Assembly (NCBI GenBank): GCA_002843035.1
Contig: PHEV01000041.1
Span: forward strand, 1-36,364
Direction of reading: 5' to 3'
Length of the DNA: 36,364 nucleotides
DNA from: Actinobacteria bacterium HGW-Actinobacteria-5
Lineage (GTDB): Bacteria > Actinomycetota > Actinomycetes > Propionibacteriales > Propionibacteriaceae
Positions 18,801 through 26,046 of the stretch are shown here, in pieces. A program made the position numbers and the translations under genes. Numbering within the stretch: the first letter of the stretch is position 1; each line of letters begins with the position of its first letter. The notes beneath the pieces are model-generated. The model had not been told where the DNA came from and searched no databases. It was given only the letters and a program-made list of their open reading frames with translations.

Positions 18801-19087
18801 AGGTGCTCGGCTTCTTCAACCGCGAGGTGTCCAGCTACATCTACCGGGAGAACATCTTGCTCACCATCATCGGCGCGCTGGCCGGGCTCGGTGTCGGCGT
18901 GGGCCTGCACCGGGCGATCATGGTCTCGATCGAGCAGGAGAACGTGATGTTCGGCAACTACGTCTCCGGTTGGACCTTCGTCATCGCGTTCCTGCTCACC
19001 GTGTCGTTCGGCCTGGTCGTGAGCGTGTTCACCTACCGCAAGCTGACCGTCGTGAAGATGGTCGAGTCCCTGAAGTCGATCGAGTAG
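15836..19087 (+). CDS. FtsX/MacB-fold ABC permease with a long extracytoplasmic coiled coil
   Basis: Large permease of 1083 aa starting at ATG 15836, 1-nt overlap with the ATPase stop (GTG 15833 is an alternative). I read eight TM segments: TM1 at about residues 21-42, TM2-4 at 552-575, 600-628 and 646-670, TM5 at 720-745, and TM6-8 at 954-979, 1006-1028 and 1047-1067. The first outside region (43-550) contains a MacB-like periplasmic core domain to about 255 and then an Ala/Gln/Glu/Lys-rich coiled coil from about 260 to 522 with a short break near 370-440. A second outside core domain lies at about 745-953. This two-fold layout, FtsX domain repeated once, is that of single-chain mechanotransmission permeases that move lipids, peptides or lipoproteins out of the membrane. 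The coiled coil, if folded back on itself, would form a stalk reaching into the cell wall. Substrate is inferred from neighbours to be an acylated product. Confidence 0.92.
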
Positions 19088-19094
19088 GAGAGCC

Positions 19095-20468
19095 GTGCCC
19101 ACGCGAACCCTGTACGAGCTGACGCCGTCCCAGCAGCTGTCCATGCTGAACCGGCACTGGACGCTGCACAAGTCGATCGTGAACATCGCCACGTCGGTGA
19201 CCATCCACGAGCGTCTCGACACCGCTGTGCTCTGCCAGGCCGTGCGCGTGTGCGTGCTGCGGTGGGACTCCTTCGGGCTGCGCTTCGTCAAGGAGCACGG
19301 CGAGTACCGCCAGTACTTCGGACCGCGCGACTGCCTCTACGTCGAGCAGCACGACTTCGCGAGCGCGGCCGAACAGGAACGCCTGTTCGCCGAGCGCGCG
19401 GCGCGGCGGATCCCGCTCGCGCACGCGCCACAAGCCGGGTTCATCGTGTTCACGACGCCCGAGGGCCACACCGGCATCTTCAGCGTGATCAGCCACCTGA
19501 TCATGGACGCCTGGGCGATCGCCGCCTTCTACCGCGATGTCGTGGACGTGTACGCGGCGATCGTGGCGGGGGAGTCGCTGCCGAAGCCGCCGCGGGACCA
19601 CGAGCCGGTGCTGCAGCGGGAACTGGAGTACCTGCGCTCCGGGCGGAGCGAGGCCGACCGGGCGTTCTGGCAGGCGGAGTTCTCAGGCTCCGAGCCGCAA
19701 TTCACGAGCCTGAAGGGGACCACGCCGCTCGAACGGTACCGGCGGATCACCCGGCACCCGGACGCGCGGCAGTGCTGGACGCAGCACCTGCGGACGAAGG
19801 CCGACCACGTCGTGCTGGTGGTGGATGCCGCCGACGTGCGCGCCTTCCAGGCCTTCCTCGACCGCGAACACCTCTCCTCGATGCAGGCGCTGTTCGTGAT
19901 GGGCCTGCGGCTCTACCTGGCGAAGGTGAACGGCCGCGCCGAGGACATCACCCTCGGCGTGAACGTTGCGCGGCGGGCGACGCTCGTGGAGAAGAACTCG
20001 GGCGGGTGCCGTGTGCAGAACCTGACGCTGCGCATCGTCATGCCGGAGAGCATGACCTTCCGGGAAGCCGTGGAAGCCGTGGTGGAGAAGCAGGACACGC
20101 TGTTCCGGCACGCGGACTTCTCGAGCATGGAGATGCTCAACCTGCCGCACGAGCTCTACCGCGACCAGGGCTCGGTGCCAGGCACGGGGTACTACGACGT
20201 CCTGCTGACCTTCCAGCCGGTTCCGCTGTCGGTGGGGCACGGCTACACATGCACGACGGACTGGACCTGCAACGGGGCGTTCAGCCTGCCCGGCTACCTC
20301 ACCGTGATGGACGACGACGGATCCGGGGGTCTGCGCTGCTACTGGGAGCGCCAGGTGCACTACCTCCCGGTCCCGCTGATCCAGGACTGCCACGCGTTCA
20401 TGGTGCGGGCGCTGCGGGCCGGGGTGGCGAACCCCTCGGTCACGCTCGGGGAGTTGATGGACCTCTGA
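19095..20468 (+). CDS. Stand-alone condensation-domain (NRPS-type) acyltransferase
   Basis: Predicted acyl-transferring enzyme of 457 aa, the size of a single NRPS condensation domain with no adenylation or carrier domain attached. The start GTG 19095 is 7 nt after the permease stop, with AGGAGAG just upstream. The catalytic HHxxxDG motif is present as SHLIMDA: Ser133 replaces the first His, the key second His is His134 and Asp138 is kept, while Gly is Ala139. The C-terminal half shows a DFSSMEMLNLPHELYR segment and a PGYLTVMDDDG segment consistent with the second CAT-like lobe. Since the operon supplies an acyl-ACP, I infer that this protein moves the acyl group to an amine or hydroxyl acceptor that is not encoded nearby. 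Its 3' end overlaps the convergent esterase gene by 29 bp. Confidence 0.85.
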   Translation: MPTRTLYELTPSQQLSMLNRHWTLHKSIVNIATSVTIHERLDTAVLCQAVRVCVLRWDSFGLRFVKEHGEYRQYFGPRDCLYVEQHDFASAAEQERLFAERAARRIPLAHAPQAGFIVFTTPEGHTGIFSVISHLIMDAWAIAAFYRDVVDVYAAIVAGESLPKPPRDHEPVLQRELEYLRSGRSEADRAFWQAEFSGSEPQFTSLKGTTPLERYRRITRHPDARQCWTQHLRTKADHVVLVVDAADVRAFQAFLDREHLSSMQALFVMGLRLYLAKVNGRAEDITLGVNVARRATLVEKNSGGCRVQNLTLRIVMPESMTFREAVEAVVEKQDTLFRHADFSSMEMLNLPHELYRDQGSVPGTGYYDVLLTFQPVPLSVGHGYTCTTDWTCNGAFSLPGYLTVMDDDGSGGLRCYWERQVHYLPVPLIQDCHAFMVRALRAGVANPSVTLGELMDL

Positions 20469-21330
20469 CGTCGGCGTCCGTCGATCGGGGGTGACGCTGG
20501 AAGAACTCCCAGCTGAGCCGGGTGGCGTCGGGTTCGGCAAGGGTGGGGCCAGTGATCACCTCGGGGAGCGGCACGCCTCCCGGCCAGGTGTGCCCGCCGC
20601 CGGCGAAGGCGTACCAGACGACCTCGCAGTCCCCGCGTCCGCCGGACCACGTGGTCCGGCGGACGCGCGCACCGAGGTCCTCGGTCGTCGATGCCGTGCA
20701 ACCGCAGTGCCGGGCGTAGCCGTCCATCCAGTCGCGTGCGTCGGGCACCTGCCGTCCAAGGCGCCGGACGCCACCGGCGATCGGGATGATCCGGTCGAGT
20801 GCACCGTGGAACGCGATCAACGGCACGGGCCGCGGGACGGCGGGCCCCTCCGGGGCGAGGGTGTAGAGCCCCGACACCGAACTGGCGGCTGCGAAGGTGT
20901 CGGGCAGGGTGAGGACCAGGCTTGCGACCAGCCCGCCGCCGTTCGACATGCCGGAGGCATAGATGCGGTCACGGTCGATCGGGTAGCGGGACGCGAGGTG
21001 CTCGATCAGCGCAGCGATCGCGTCGACCTGCCGGCGGGTGGCCGGGGTCTCGCCGGCGTCAGCTGCGTCCCAGTGCGGTGGGATGCCCTGCCCCAGCGGG
21101 TAGACGGTGAGGAACCCCTCGCGCGCCGCGAGGTCGTCCCACCGGCTCATCTCGCGCTGGTGCCCCGGTGACTGGAGGAACCCGTGCAGGACGACGACCA
21201 GCGGCGAGGGACGGGTGAGGTCGTGTCCCGGCGGCACCTGGAAGAGGTAGCGCAGCGTGCCGTGGGGGCCGGTCAGGGAGTGGTTGACGCGGTAGAACCG
21301 GCGCACCCGGACCAGCCAGACGCTGAGCAC
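20440..21330 (-). CDS. PHB-depolymerase/feruloyl-esterase-like alpha/beta hydrolase (LpqC type)
   Basis: Secreted or membrane-anchored serine esterase. From GTG 21330 it is 296 aa. The catalytic triad is visible: Ser129 in GMSNGG, an Asp in FHGALDRIIP and a His in GGGHTWPGG. The N-terminal LVVVLHGFLQSPG segment carries the oxyanion region. The family cleaves polyester or aromatic ester bonds; the natural substrate is unknown. The frame stays open upstream of GTG 21330 and encodes a classic signal anchor (RAALVALAAATGVLSVWLV). A GAGGAGG site near 21407-21413 and a TAGGCT -10 at 21425-21430 would fit a start at about 21402, where the codon is ACG. The real protein is therefore probably about 320 aa with a non-standard or altered start. 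The 3' end overlaps the condensation-domain gene. Confidence 0.87.
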   Translation of the reverse strand: MLSVWLVRVRRFYRVNHSLTGPHGTLRYLFQVPPGHDLTRPSPLVVVLHGFLQSPGHQREMSRWDDLAAREGFLTVYPLGQGIPPHWDAADAGETPATRRQVDAIAALIEHLASRYPIDRDRIYASGMSNGGGLVASLVLTLPDTFAAASSVSGLYTLAPEGPAVPRPVPLIAFHGALDRIIPIAGGVRRLGRQVPDARDWMDGYARHCGCTASTTEDLGARVRRTTWSGGRGDCEVVWYAFAGGGHTWPGGVPLPEVITGPTLAEPDATRLSWEFFQRHPRSTDADVRGPSTPRA

Positions 21331-21582
21331 ACCCGTCGCGGCAGCGAGCGCGACCAGTGCGGCCCGGCCGGCCTGCCGTTCGGGAGCGTGGGATCCAGTC
21401 GTCGCCCCTCCTCACACGTCTCCCAGCCTAGACGTCAGGTGCCGTCGGCCGCGTCAGCGGCGGCGAAGCACCCGGGCCGAGAAGTGATGGGGGAAGGCGG
21501 AGCAATTGGCGAGGAGCCGGATCGGGGCGGGGAAACGAGCCGCGATCAGCAGAGCCGGCGACACTGCCGGACCCTCTGTGTT

Positions 21583-21614
21583 CCGTGGGGCCCCGGGACA
21601 GCGGGGCCCCACGG
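21583..21614. terminator. Strong hairpin, 12-bp stem
   Basis: CCGTGGGGCCCC (21583-21594) pairs perfectly with GGGGCCCCACGG (21603-21614) around an 8-nt loop. It lies 69 nt past the stop of the 57-aa minus-strand gene, and no gene is recognised between it and the esterase gene. It may be a second terminator for the small gene. The rest of 21431-21659 shows nothing I can support. Confidence 0.5.
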
Positions 21615-21659
21615 TGGCGCGTCGACCTGCACGGGGGAGGGGGTCCCGGGGTCGTCGCT

Positions 21660-21679
21660 CTGTCCGGCGAACCGGACAG
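21660..21679 (-). terminator. Terminator of the 57-aa gene
   Basis: CTGTCCGG (21660-21667) and CCGGACAG (21672-21679) form a perfect 8-bp stem with a 4-nt loop. It begins 3 nt after the stop codon (21683-21685) of the small minus-strand gene, which supports that gene being real. Confidence 0.65.
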
Positions 21680-21682
21680 GGG

Positions 21683-21856
21683 TCAGTAGCTGGCGAGATG
21701 GGTACGGATGGTTTCGCCCTCGGTCAGGGCACGGCGGAACCAGTGGCGCCGGTCAACCTTGCGCCGGTAGACGGGGGTCGGTTCAATCTGGCGAGCGATT
21801 TCGAGGTCCTCGACGAGGCGCTCGCGGTCCCGATCGACAACTGCGTAGCTCAACAT
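21683..21856 (-). CDS. Hypothetical 57-aa charged protein divergent from the LysR gene
   Basis: I do not recognise this family. The reading frame runs from ATG 21856 to TGA 21683-21685. It opens MLSYAVVDRDRERLVEDLEI, has an Arg/Lys-rich middle (YRRKVDRRHWFRRAL) and ends EGETIRTHLASY. It looks helical, soluble and very rich in Arg, Asp and Glu. A GGGAGA ribosome site lies upstream (about 21866-21871) and a hairpin follows 3 nt after the stop. It is divergent from the LysR regulator gene with 81 nt between the two start codons, which is the usual arrangement for a LysR target. I infer it is real and LysR-controlled; the function is unknown. Confidence 0.6.
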   Translation of the reverse strand: MLSYAVVDRDRERLVEDLEIARQIEPTPVYRRKVDRRHWFRRALTEGETIRTHLASY

Positions 21857-21881
21857 GGGTCAATTCTCCCGCCGAAGTTTG

Positions 21882-21906
21882 TTCGGGACAAGCTGAATAA
21901 CCCGAA
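21882..21906. promoter_or_regulatory. Candidate LysR operator dyad
   Basis: TTCGGG (21882-21887) and CCCGAA (21901-21906) form a dyad with a 13-bp centre, in the gap between the LysR gene and the divergent 57-aa gene. The right arm overlaps the expected -35 position of the LysR promoter, fitting autorepression, the usual behaviour of LysR regulators. Confidence 0.4.
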
Positions 21907-21925
21907 TGATCATGCGGTGAGGCCG

Positions 21926-21931
21926 TATAAT
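21926..21931 (+). promoter_or_regulatory. -10 hexamer TATAAT, leaderless start of the LysR gene
   Basis: A perfect TATAAT is followed by 6 nt and ATG 21938. This is the clearest example of the leaderless pattern in the window. Confidence 0.65.
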
Positions 21932-21937
21932 CGAGCC

Positions 21938-22900
21938 ATGCTAGATCTGAACCGTCTGCGCATCCTGCGGGCCGTCGTGGCGAGCGGATCCGTGAACGAC
22001 ACCGCCCGGCGGCTGGGCCTCACTCCATCGACCGTGAGCCAGCACGTCCACACCCTCGAGAAGGAGGTCGGATTCGCGCTGGTCGAGCGGGTCGGACGGG
22101 GGATCCAGGTCACGCCCGCCGCGGTCGCGCTCGCCCGGGCGAGCGCGGAAGCGCTGCATGCGATGACCGACCTCGACGTGCTCGTCCGCGAGTTGCGGGA
22201 GGGCGTGACCGAGCGCCTGACGATGCGCACGTTCGCCTCCGCGGCCTACACCTGGGTGCCCGCGGTCGCCCGCGCGCTGCGGCAGGAGTTCCCGGGACTC
22301 ACCCTGGAGATGTCCATCAACGAGACCGACACGGCGGAGAACTCCGGTCAGGCGGACGTGGAGATTCACACCGAGCTCCCCTACGAGGAGCCGCGGGTGC
22401 CGCCGGCCTACCGGAGGGTGGAGCTCGGCCTGGACGACTTCCTGGTGGCGCTGCCCCCCGACCACCCGCTGGTGGAGGCGGAGTCCGCGGACCTCAGCGA
22501 GTTCAGCGAGGACGACTGGGTGCAGTACGACTTCGGTGACGACATCGCGACCAGGCTGGTCGCGCACGCGTTCGCGGGGGCAGGGTTCACGCCCCGTTAC
22601 GTCGCGCGGGCGCAGGACCACGTGACCGGCCTGGCCTTCGTCGCCGCCGGCGTCGGCCTGGCCCTGGTCCCGCAGCTCGCTGTCGGGTGGTCGGGCTTCG
22701 ACGTCGGCTACGTGCGTCCGACCAATCCGACGCCGTACCGCCGGATCGTCGCCTTGATCCGGGATGGCGCGCGGACCAACCCTGCGGCCGGCCGGACGAT
22801 CGAGCTGCTCACCGAACTGGGCTCCCGGCTGGGCGAGTTCAACCCCACCATCCGGGGTCGTGCACCCGGCCCGAACTGGTTCCGGCTCACTGACGGCTGA
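21938..22900 (+). CDS. LysR-family transcriptional regulator
   Basis: DNA-binding regulator of 320 aa. The winged helix-turn-helix is at about residues 1-60 (LNRLRILRAVVASGSVNDTA, then LGLTPSTVSQHVHTLEKEVG), the typical LysR form. The remainder is the two-lobed effector-binding domain, with a long stretch of acidic residues near 180-195 (ESADLSEFSEDDW) and the VAAGVGLALVPQLAV segment that matches the conserved LysR GxGxxxxP region. The start is ATG 21938, 6 nt after TATAAT; longer upstream frames were rejected because they would include the promoter. The ligand is unknown. The likely target is the divergent 57-aa gene. Confidence 0.93.
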   Translation: MLDLNRLRILRAVVASGSVNDTARRLGLTPSTVSQHVHTLEKEVGFALVERVGRGIQVTPAAVALARASAEALHAMTDLDVLVRELREGVTERLTMRTFASAAYTWVPAVARALRQEFPGLTLEMSINETDTAENSGQADVEIHTELPYEEPRVPPAYRRVELGLDDFLVALPPDHPLVEAESADLSEFSEDDWVQYDFGDDIATRLVAHAFAGAGFTPRYVARAQDHVTGLAFVAAGVGLALVPQLAVGWSGFDVGYVRPTNPTPYRRIVALIRDGARTNPAAGRTIELLTELGSRLGEFNPTIRGRAPGPNWFRLTDG

Positions 22901-22958
22901 GCCGCGGCGCGGACGTCAGCCCACAGCGCAATGCGCTGGTCGTGAGCAGGCCTCGGGG

Positions 22959-22964
22959 TACAGT
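22959..22964 (+). promoter_or_regulatory. -10 hexamer TACAGT, leaderless start of the PAC2 gene
   Basis: TACAGT is followed by a 6-nt spacer and GTG 22971, with no Shine-Dalgarno sequence. It fixes the start of the PAC2-family gene. Confidence 0.55.
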
Positions 22965-22970
22965 GGCCGG

Positions 22971-23870
22971 GTGCTGGATCCTCGGCTGCTGTACACGTTC
23001 AACCCGGACCTCTGGGAGGCGGTGCGGGGTACGGCGCCTGCCATGCTGCACCTGCTGGACGGCTACATCGATGCCGGTTCGGTGACCCACGGCGCCGGCC
23101 ACTACCTGCTTGAGGTGTGCGAGCACGAGGTGCTCGTGGAGTTCGACCACGACCAGCTGCACGACTACCGTTCGCGCCGGCCACAGATGGTCTTCGACAC
23201 CAACCACTGGGTGTCGATGACGGACTACGAGCTGGTGATCCACCGGCTGCTGGACGCGAAGGGCACACCGTTCCTGATGCTCACCGGACCGGAGCCCGAC
23301 ACACAGTGGAACCGCGCCAGCGCCGCCGTCCTCGGGATCGCGGAGCGGCTGGGGGTTTCTCGGCTGGTCACGGTGTCCGGGGTGCCGATGGCCGTTCCGC
23401 ATACGCGTCCGACCCTGGTCACGGCGCACTCCACCGACCCTGAGACCGTGAGCGGCAACCCGGTGTGGATCGATCGCGTCCAGCTGCCCGGCAGCTTCTC
23501 GCACGTCCTGGAGTTCCGGGCCGGAGAGGCCGGCATCCTCGGCCAGGGCTTCGTCGCCCACGTCCCGCACTACCTGGCGCAGGCGGCGTTCCCGCAGGCC
23601 ACGGAGGCGGTGCTGCGACGCGTGGCCGAAGCGGCCGGGCTGGAGTTCCCGATGGAGACCCTGGTCGAGCGCTCGGCCGCCAACCTGGCCGGCATCGAGT
23701 CCGAGACCGCGGAGGACGCCGACTTCCCGGCGGTGGTGCAGGCGCTCGAGGAGCAGTACGACCGGCTGAGCAGCAGCGGCGCCGCGTCGGTGCCCAGCGC
23801 CAACGAGATCGGGGCGGCCGTGGAGCAGTTCCTCGCCGAGCAGGACCCGCCGACCGACTTCCGGCGGTAG
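22971..23870 (+). CDS. PAC2 family protein
   Basis: Protein of 299 aa in the PAC2 (proteasome assembly chaperone 2-like) family, widespread in actinobacteria. The start GTG 22971 gives the typical N-terminus VLDPRLLYTFNPDLW. Family features are the AMLHLLDGYIDAGS segment, the YRSRRPQMVFDTNHW segment, FLMLTGPEPDTQW and TVSGVPMAVPHTRP. The C-terminal ~60 residues are acidic and helical (EEQYDRL and then EIGAAVEQFLAEQ). Its function in bacteria is not established; a link to the proteasome is only by fold. It is followed after 2 nt by the thioesterase gene, so the two form an operon. Confidence 0.92.
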   Translation: MLDPRLLYTFNPDLWEAVRGTAPAMLHLLDGYIDAGSVTHGAGHYLLEVCEHEVLVEFDHDQLHDYRSRRPQMVFDTNHWVSMTDYELVIHRLLDAKGTPFLMLTGPEPDTQWNRASAAVLGIAERLGVSRLVTVSGVPMAVPHTRPTLVTAHSTDPETVSGNPVWIDRVQLPGSFSHVLEFRAGEAGILGQGFVAHVPHYLAQAAFPQATEAVLRRVAEAAGLEFPMETLVERSAANLAGIESETAEDADFPAVVQALEEQYDRLSSSGAASVPSANEIGAAVEQFLAEQDPPTDFRR

Positions 23871-23872
23871 CT

Positions 23873-24733
23873 GTGCCCGGCTCCGTCGACGAGCTGATCG
23901 GGATCCTCGACCTCGACCGCACCGGCGAGAACACCTTCCTCGGCCGTGATGCGGGATCTTCCCGTCAGCGTGTCTTCGGGGGCCAGGTGCTCGCACAGGC
24001 GCTCACCGCCGGCTACCGGACCGTCCCCGAGGGTCGGGTGGCCCACTCGCTGGGCGCGTACTTCCTGCGTGCGGGGGAGTCGGGGACGCCGATCTGCTAC
24101 ACCGTCGAGACGACCCGGGACGGCGCGAGCTTCTCGGCCCGCCGGATTGTGGCCGATCAGGGCGGCCGGGTGATCTTCTCCGTGGTCTGCTCCTACCACG
24201 AGCTCGAGCCGGGCCTGGACCACTCCGACGCCGCGCCGACGCACGTGGCCCCGCCGGAGGCCTGCCCGCCGCTGTCCGAGGTGCTCGGTGCGCGATCCCG
24301 CCGTGCCGCGGAGGCCTGGCGACAGGAGTGGGGCGTGCTGGAGACCCGGTTCGCTTCCGACACCTCGACCCTCAGCGCAGCCGGGCACTCGGATGCGGAG
24401 ATGAAGGTGTGGGTGCGCGCGGAGAGCGAGCTTCCGGACGACCCGCAGCTGCACCAGGCGTTCCTGGCCTACGCCAGCGACCTGACCCTGCTCGCGGTCA
24501 GCACCGTCCCGCACCCGGTGGAGTTCGCCGGGCCGAACATGCAGGTGGCGTCGATCGATCACTCGATGTGGTTCCACCGGCCGGCCCGGGCTGACCATTG
24601 GCTGCTCTACGACCAGGTCTCGCCGTCCGCATCCTCCGGCCTCGGGTTCAGCTTCGGCCGCCTGTTCCAGGCCGGGCGCCTGGCGGCCTCCTGTGCGCAG
24701 GAAGGGCTGATCCGGCTGGTCGACACTGACTGA
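23873..24733 (+). CDS. tesB: Acyl-CoA thioesterase II
   Basis: Hydrolyses acyl-CoA to free fatty acid and CoA. The 286-aa size is the usual TesB length, with two hot-dog domains. The N-terminal domain opens LIGILDLDRTGENTFLG and has the FGGQVLAQAL helix and the HSLGAYFLRAG segment. The second half shows DLTLLAVSTVPHP, SIDHSMWFHRP and WLLYDQVSPSAS, containing the catalytic Asp/Thr/Gln-type positions of the family. The start GTG 23873 is 2 nt after the PAC2 stop. It may recycle acyl-CoA, and it is not evidently linked to the acyl-ligase operon about 3.4 kb upstream. Confidence 0.95.
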   Translation: MPGSVDELIGILDLDRTGENTFLGRDAGSSRQRVFGGQVLAQALTAGYRTVPEGRVAHSLGAYFLRAGESGTPICYTVETTRDGASFSARRIVADQGGRVIFSVVCSYHELEPGLDHSDAAPTHVAPPEACPPLSEVLGARSRRAAEAWRQEWGVLETRFASDTSTLSAAGHSDAEMKVWVRAESELPDDPQLHQAFLAYASDLTLLAVSTVPHPVEFAGPNMQVASIDHSMWFHRPARADHWLLYDQVSPSASSGLGFSFGRLFQAGRLAASCAQEGLIRLVDTD

Positions 24734-24848
24734 GCCGTCCGTCCTCCCGCCGACTGATCCGTCCAGCTCCCCGCCCGAGGGCCATCCTTCCTGCCGAGGG
24801 ACCGGCCCCTGGGTGGAGCGCTCGGCAGCATGGCTGGTCCTCAACAAC

Positions 24849-24885
24849 CCGGAGGGCCCCAGGTCGACGACCTGGGGCCCTCCGG
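24849..24885. terminator. Bidirectional terminator between tesB and the sigB-like gene
   Basis: CCGGAGGGCCCCAGGTCG (24849-24866) pairs perfectly with its complement at 24868-24885. The 18-bp arms are separated by one base, so the real loop will be formed by the inner CG pairs. It lies 115 nt after tesB and 30 nt beyond the convergent sigma factor stop, so it can stop both transcripts. Confidence 0.85.
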
Positions 24886-24914
24886 CTTCGTGGGGTGGTG
24901 CTGGATCCGTGTGC

Positions 24915-25865
24915 TCAGGCGGCCTCGGAGTCCCCGCGCAGCTTCGAGATGGCGTGCCGTTCGATCTGCCGGACGCGCTCGGCGGTGATGCCCCACACGG
25001 CGGCAATGTCGGCCAGCTTGGCCTGGCGGCCGTCAACGAGGCCGTAGCGGCGACGCACCACGTCGGCAGAGCGCTCGTCCAGGCTGGACAGCATGGCGTC
25101 CAGGCGTGCCCGGTCCTCCGCGTCGAGCACGACCTCGTCGGGCCCGGGCGACATCTCGCGGGCGAGCAGGTCGCCGAGCGCGGTGTCGCCGTCCTCCTCG
25201 ACCGGAGCGTCCAGGCTGACGTGGTCGCGGGAGAGCCGCAGCAGGTCGACGATCTGCTCTTCGGGAACACCGAGCTCGTCGGCGATCTCCCAGAGTTCGG
25301 GCTCGCGGCCGAAGCGGCGCTCCAGCGTGCGGCGCACCGCAGAGACCTGGTTGACCTGCTCGGCGACGTGCACAGGAAGGCGGACGATCCGGCCCTGCTG
25401 GGCGATGCCGCGGGAGATCGACTGGCGTACCCACCAGGTGGCGTAGGTGGAGAACTTGAAGCCCTTGCTGTAGTCGAACTTCTCAACGGCGCGGATCAAG
25501 CCGGTGTTGCCCTCCTGCACGAGGTCCAGCAGCGGCATCTGGGCCCGGCCGTACTTGCGGGCCACCGAGACGACCAGCCGGAGGTTCGCCGTGATGAATC
25601 GCTGCATGGCCGCATCGCCATCGCGGGCGATCTGGCGCAGTTCTTCCTCGGTGGCGTCGACGCGACGCAGCGCGGACTCCTCGTCGTCGAGAGTGCCGTC
25701 GAGGATGGCCTGGGCGTAGCGCCCGGCCTCGATCAGCTTCGCCAGCTGGACCTCCTCCTCTGCGGTCAGCAGGGGGGTCTTGGCGATCCCGTCCAGGTAG
25801 AGACCAACCGCGTCCTTGCCGTCGATGCCGTCGGTGGTGCGGACTCGATGTGCCGTTGCGATCAT
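24915..25865 (-). CDS. sigB: RNA polymerase sigma factor, group 2 (SigB/HrdD-like)
   Basis: Alternative primary-like sigma factor of 316 aa. The start is ATG 25865 (MIATAHRV), which has GAAAGGGAAG 5 nt upstream; an ATG at 25889 is possible but has no ribosome site. Region 1.2 is visible as DAVGLYLDGIAKTPLL. Region 2 includes [38 protein letters not shown] and [13 protein letters not shown]. Region 4.2 ends AERVRQIERHAISKLR. The acidic N-terminal region 1.1 of the primary factor is missing, which fits group 2. It sits about 2.4 kb from the sigA-like gene, separated by ptrB. Actinobacterial sigB-type factors respond to stress and stationary phase; the exact regulon cannot be read here. Confidence 0.92.
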   Translation of the reverse strand: MIATAHRVRTTDGIDGKDAVGLYLDGIAKTPLLTAEEEVQLAKLIEAGRYAQAILDGTLDDEESALRRVDATEEELRQIARDGDAAMQRFITANLRLVVSVARKYGRAQMPLLDLVQEGNTGLIRAVEKFDYSKGFKFSTYATWWVRQSISRGIAQQGRIVRLPVHVAEQVNQVSAVRRTLERRFGREPELWEIADELGVPEEQIVDLLRLSRDHVSLDAPVEEDGDTALGDLLAREMSPGPDEVVLDAEDRARLDAMLSSLDERSADVVRRRYGLVDGRQAKLADIAAVWGITAERVRQIERHAISKLRGDSEAA

Positions 25866-25973
25866 GCGTGCTTCCCTTTCGCTCGTCATCAGTACAACGT
25901 GCGGGAGGGTCATTTCGCTGCCTGCGAAACCCCTGATCAGCCCCGGAACACAGGCCTCAGGGCCAGATCAAGA

Positions 25974-26002
25974 CCACGGTTGTAGTCGACCTGCGACCGT
26001 GG
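25974..26002 (-). terminator. Weak hairpin in the ptrB-sigB gap
   Basis: CCACGGT (25974-25980) and ACCGTGG (25996-26002) can pair around a 15-nt loop, 45 nt past the ptrB stop (26047-26049). Apart from this and the sigB promoter region, I see nothing in 25866-26046. Confidence 0.35.
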
Positions 26003-26046
26003 GCTGTAGCGCACTGTCCAGCTCTCAGCAGGCGTACGGGATGCTC

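Noticed and set aside
21415-21415. GTG 21415 on the minus strand as the esterase start
   Set aside because: It is in a different frame from the esterase and its translation has no hydrolase features.
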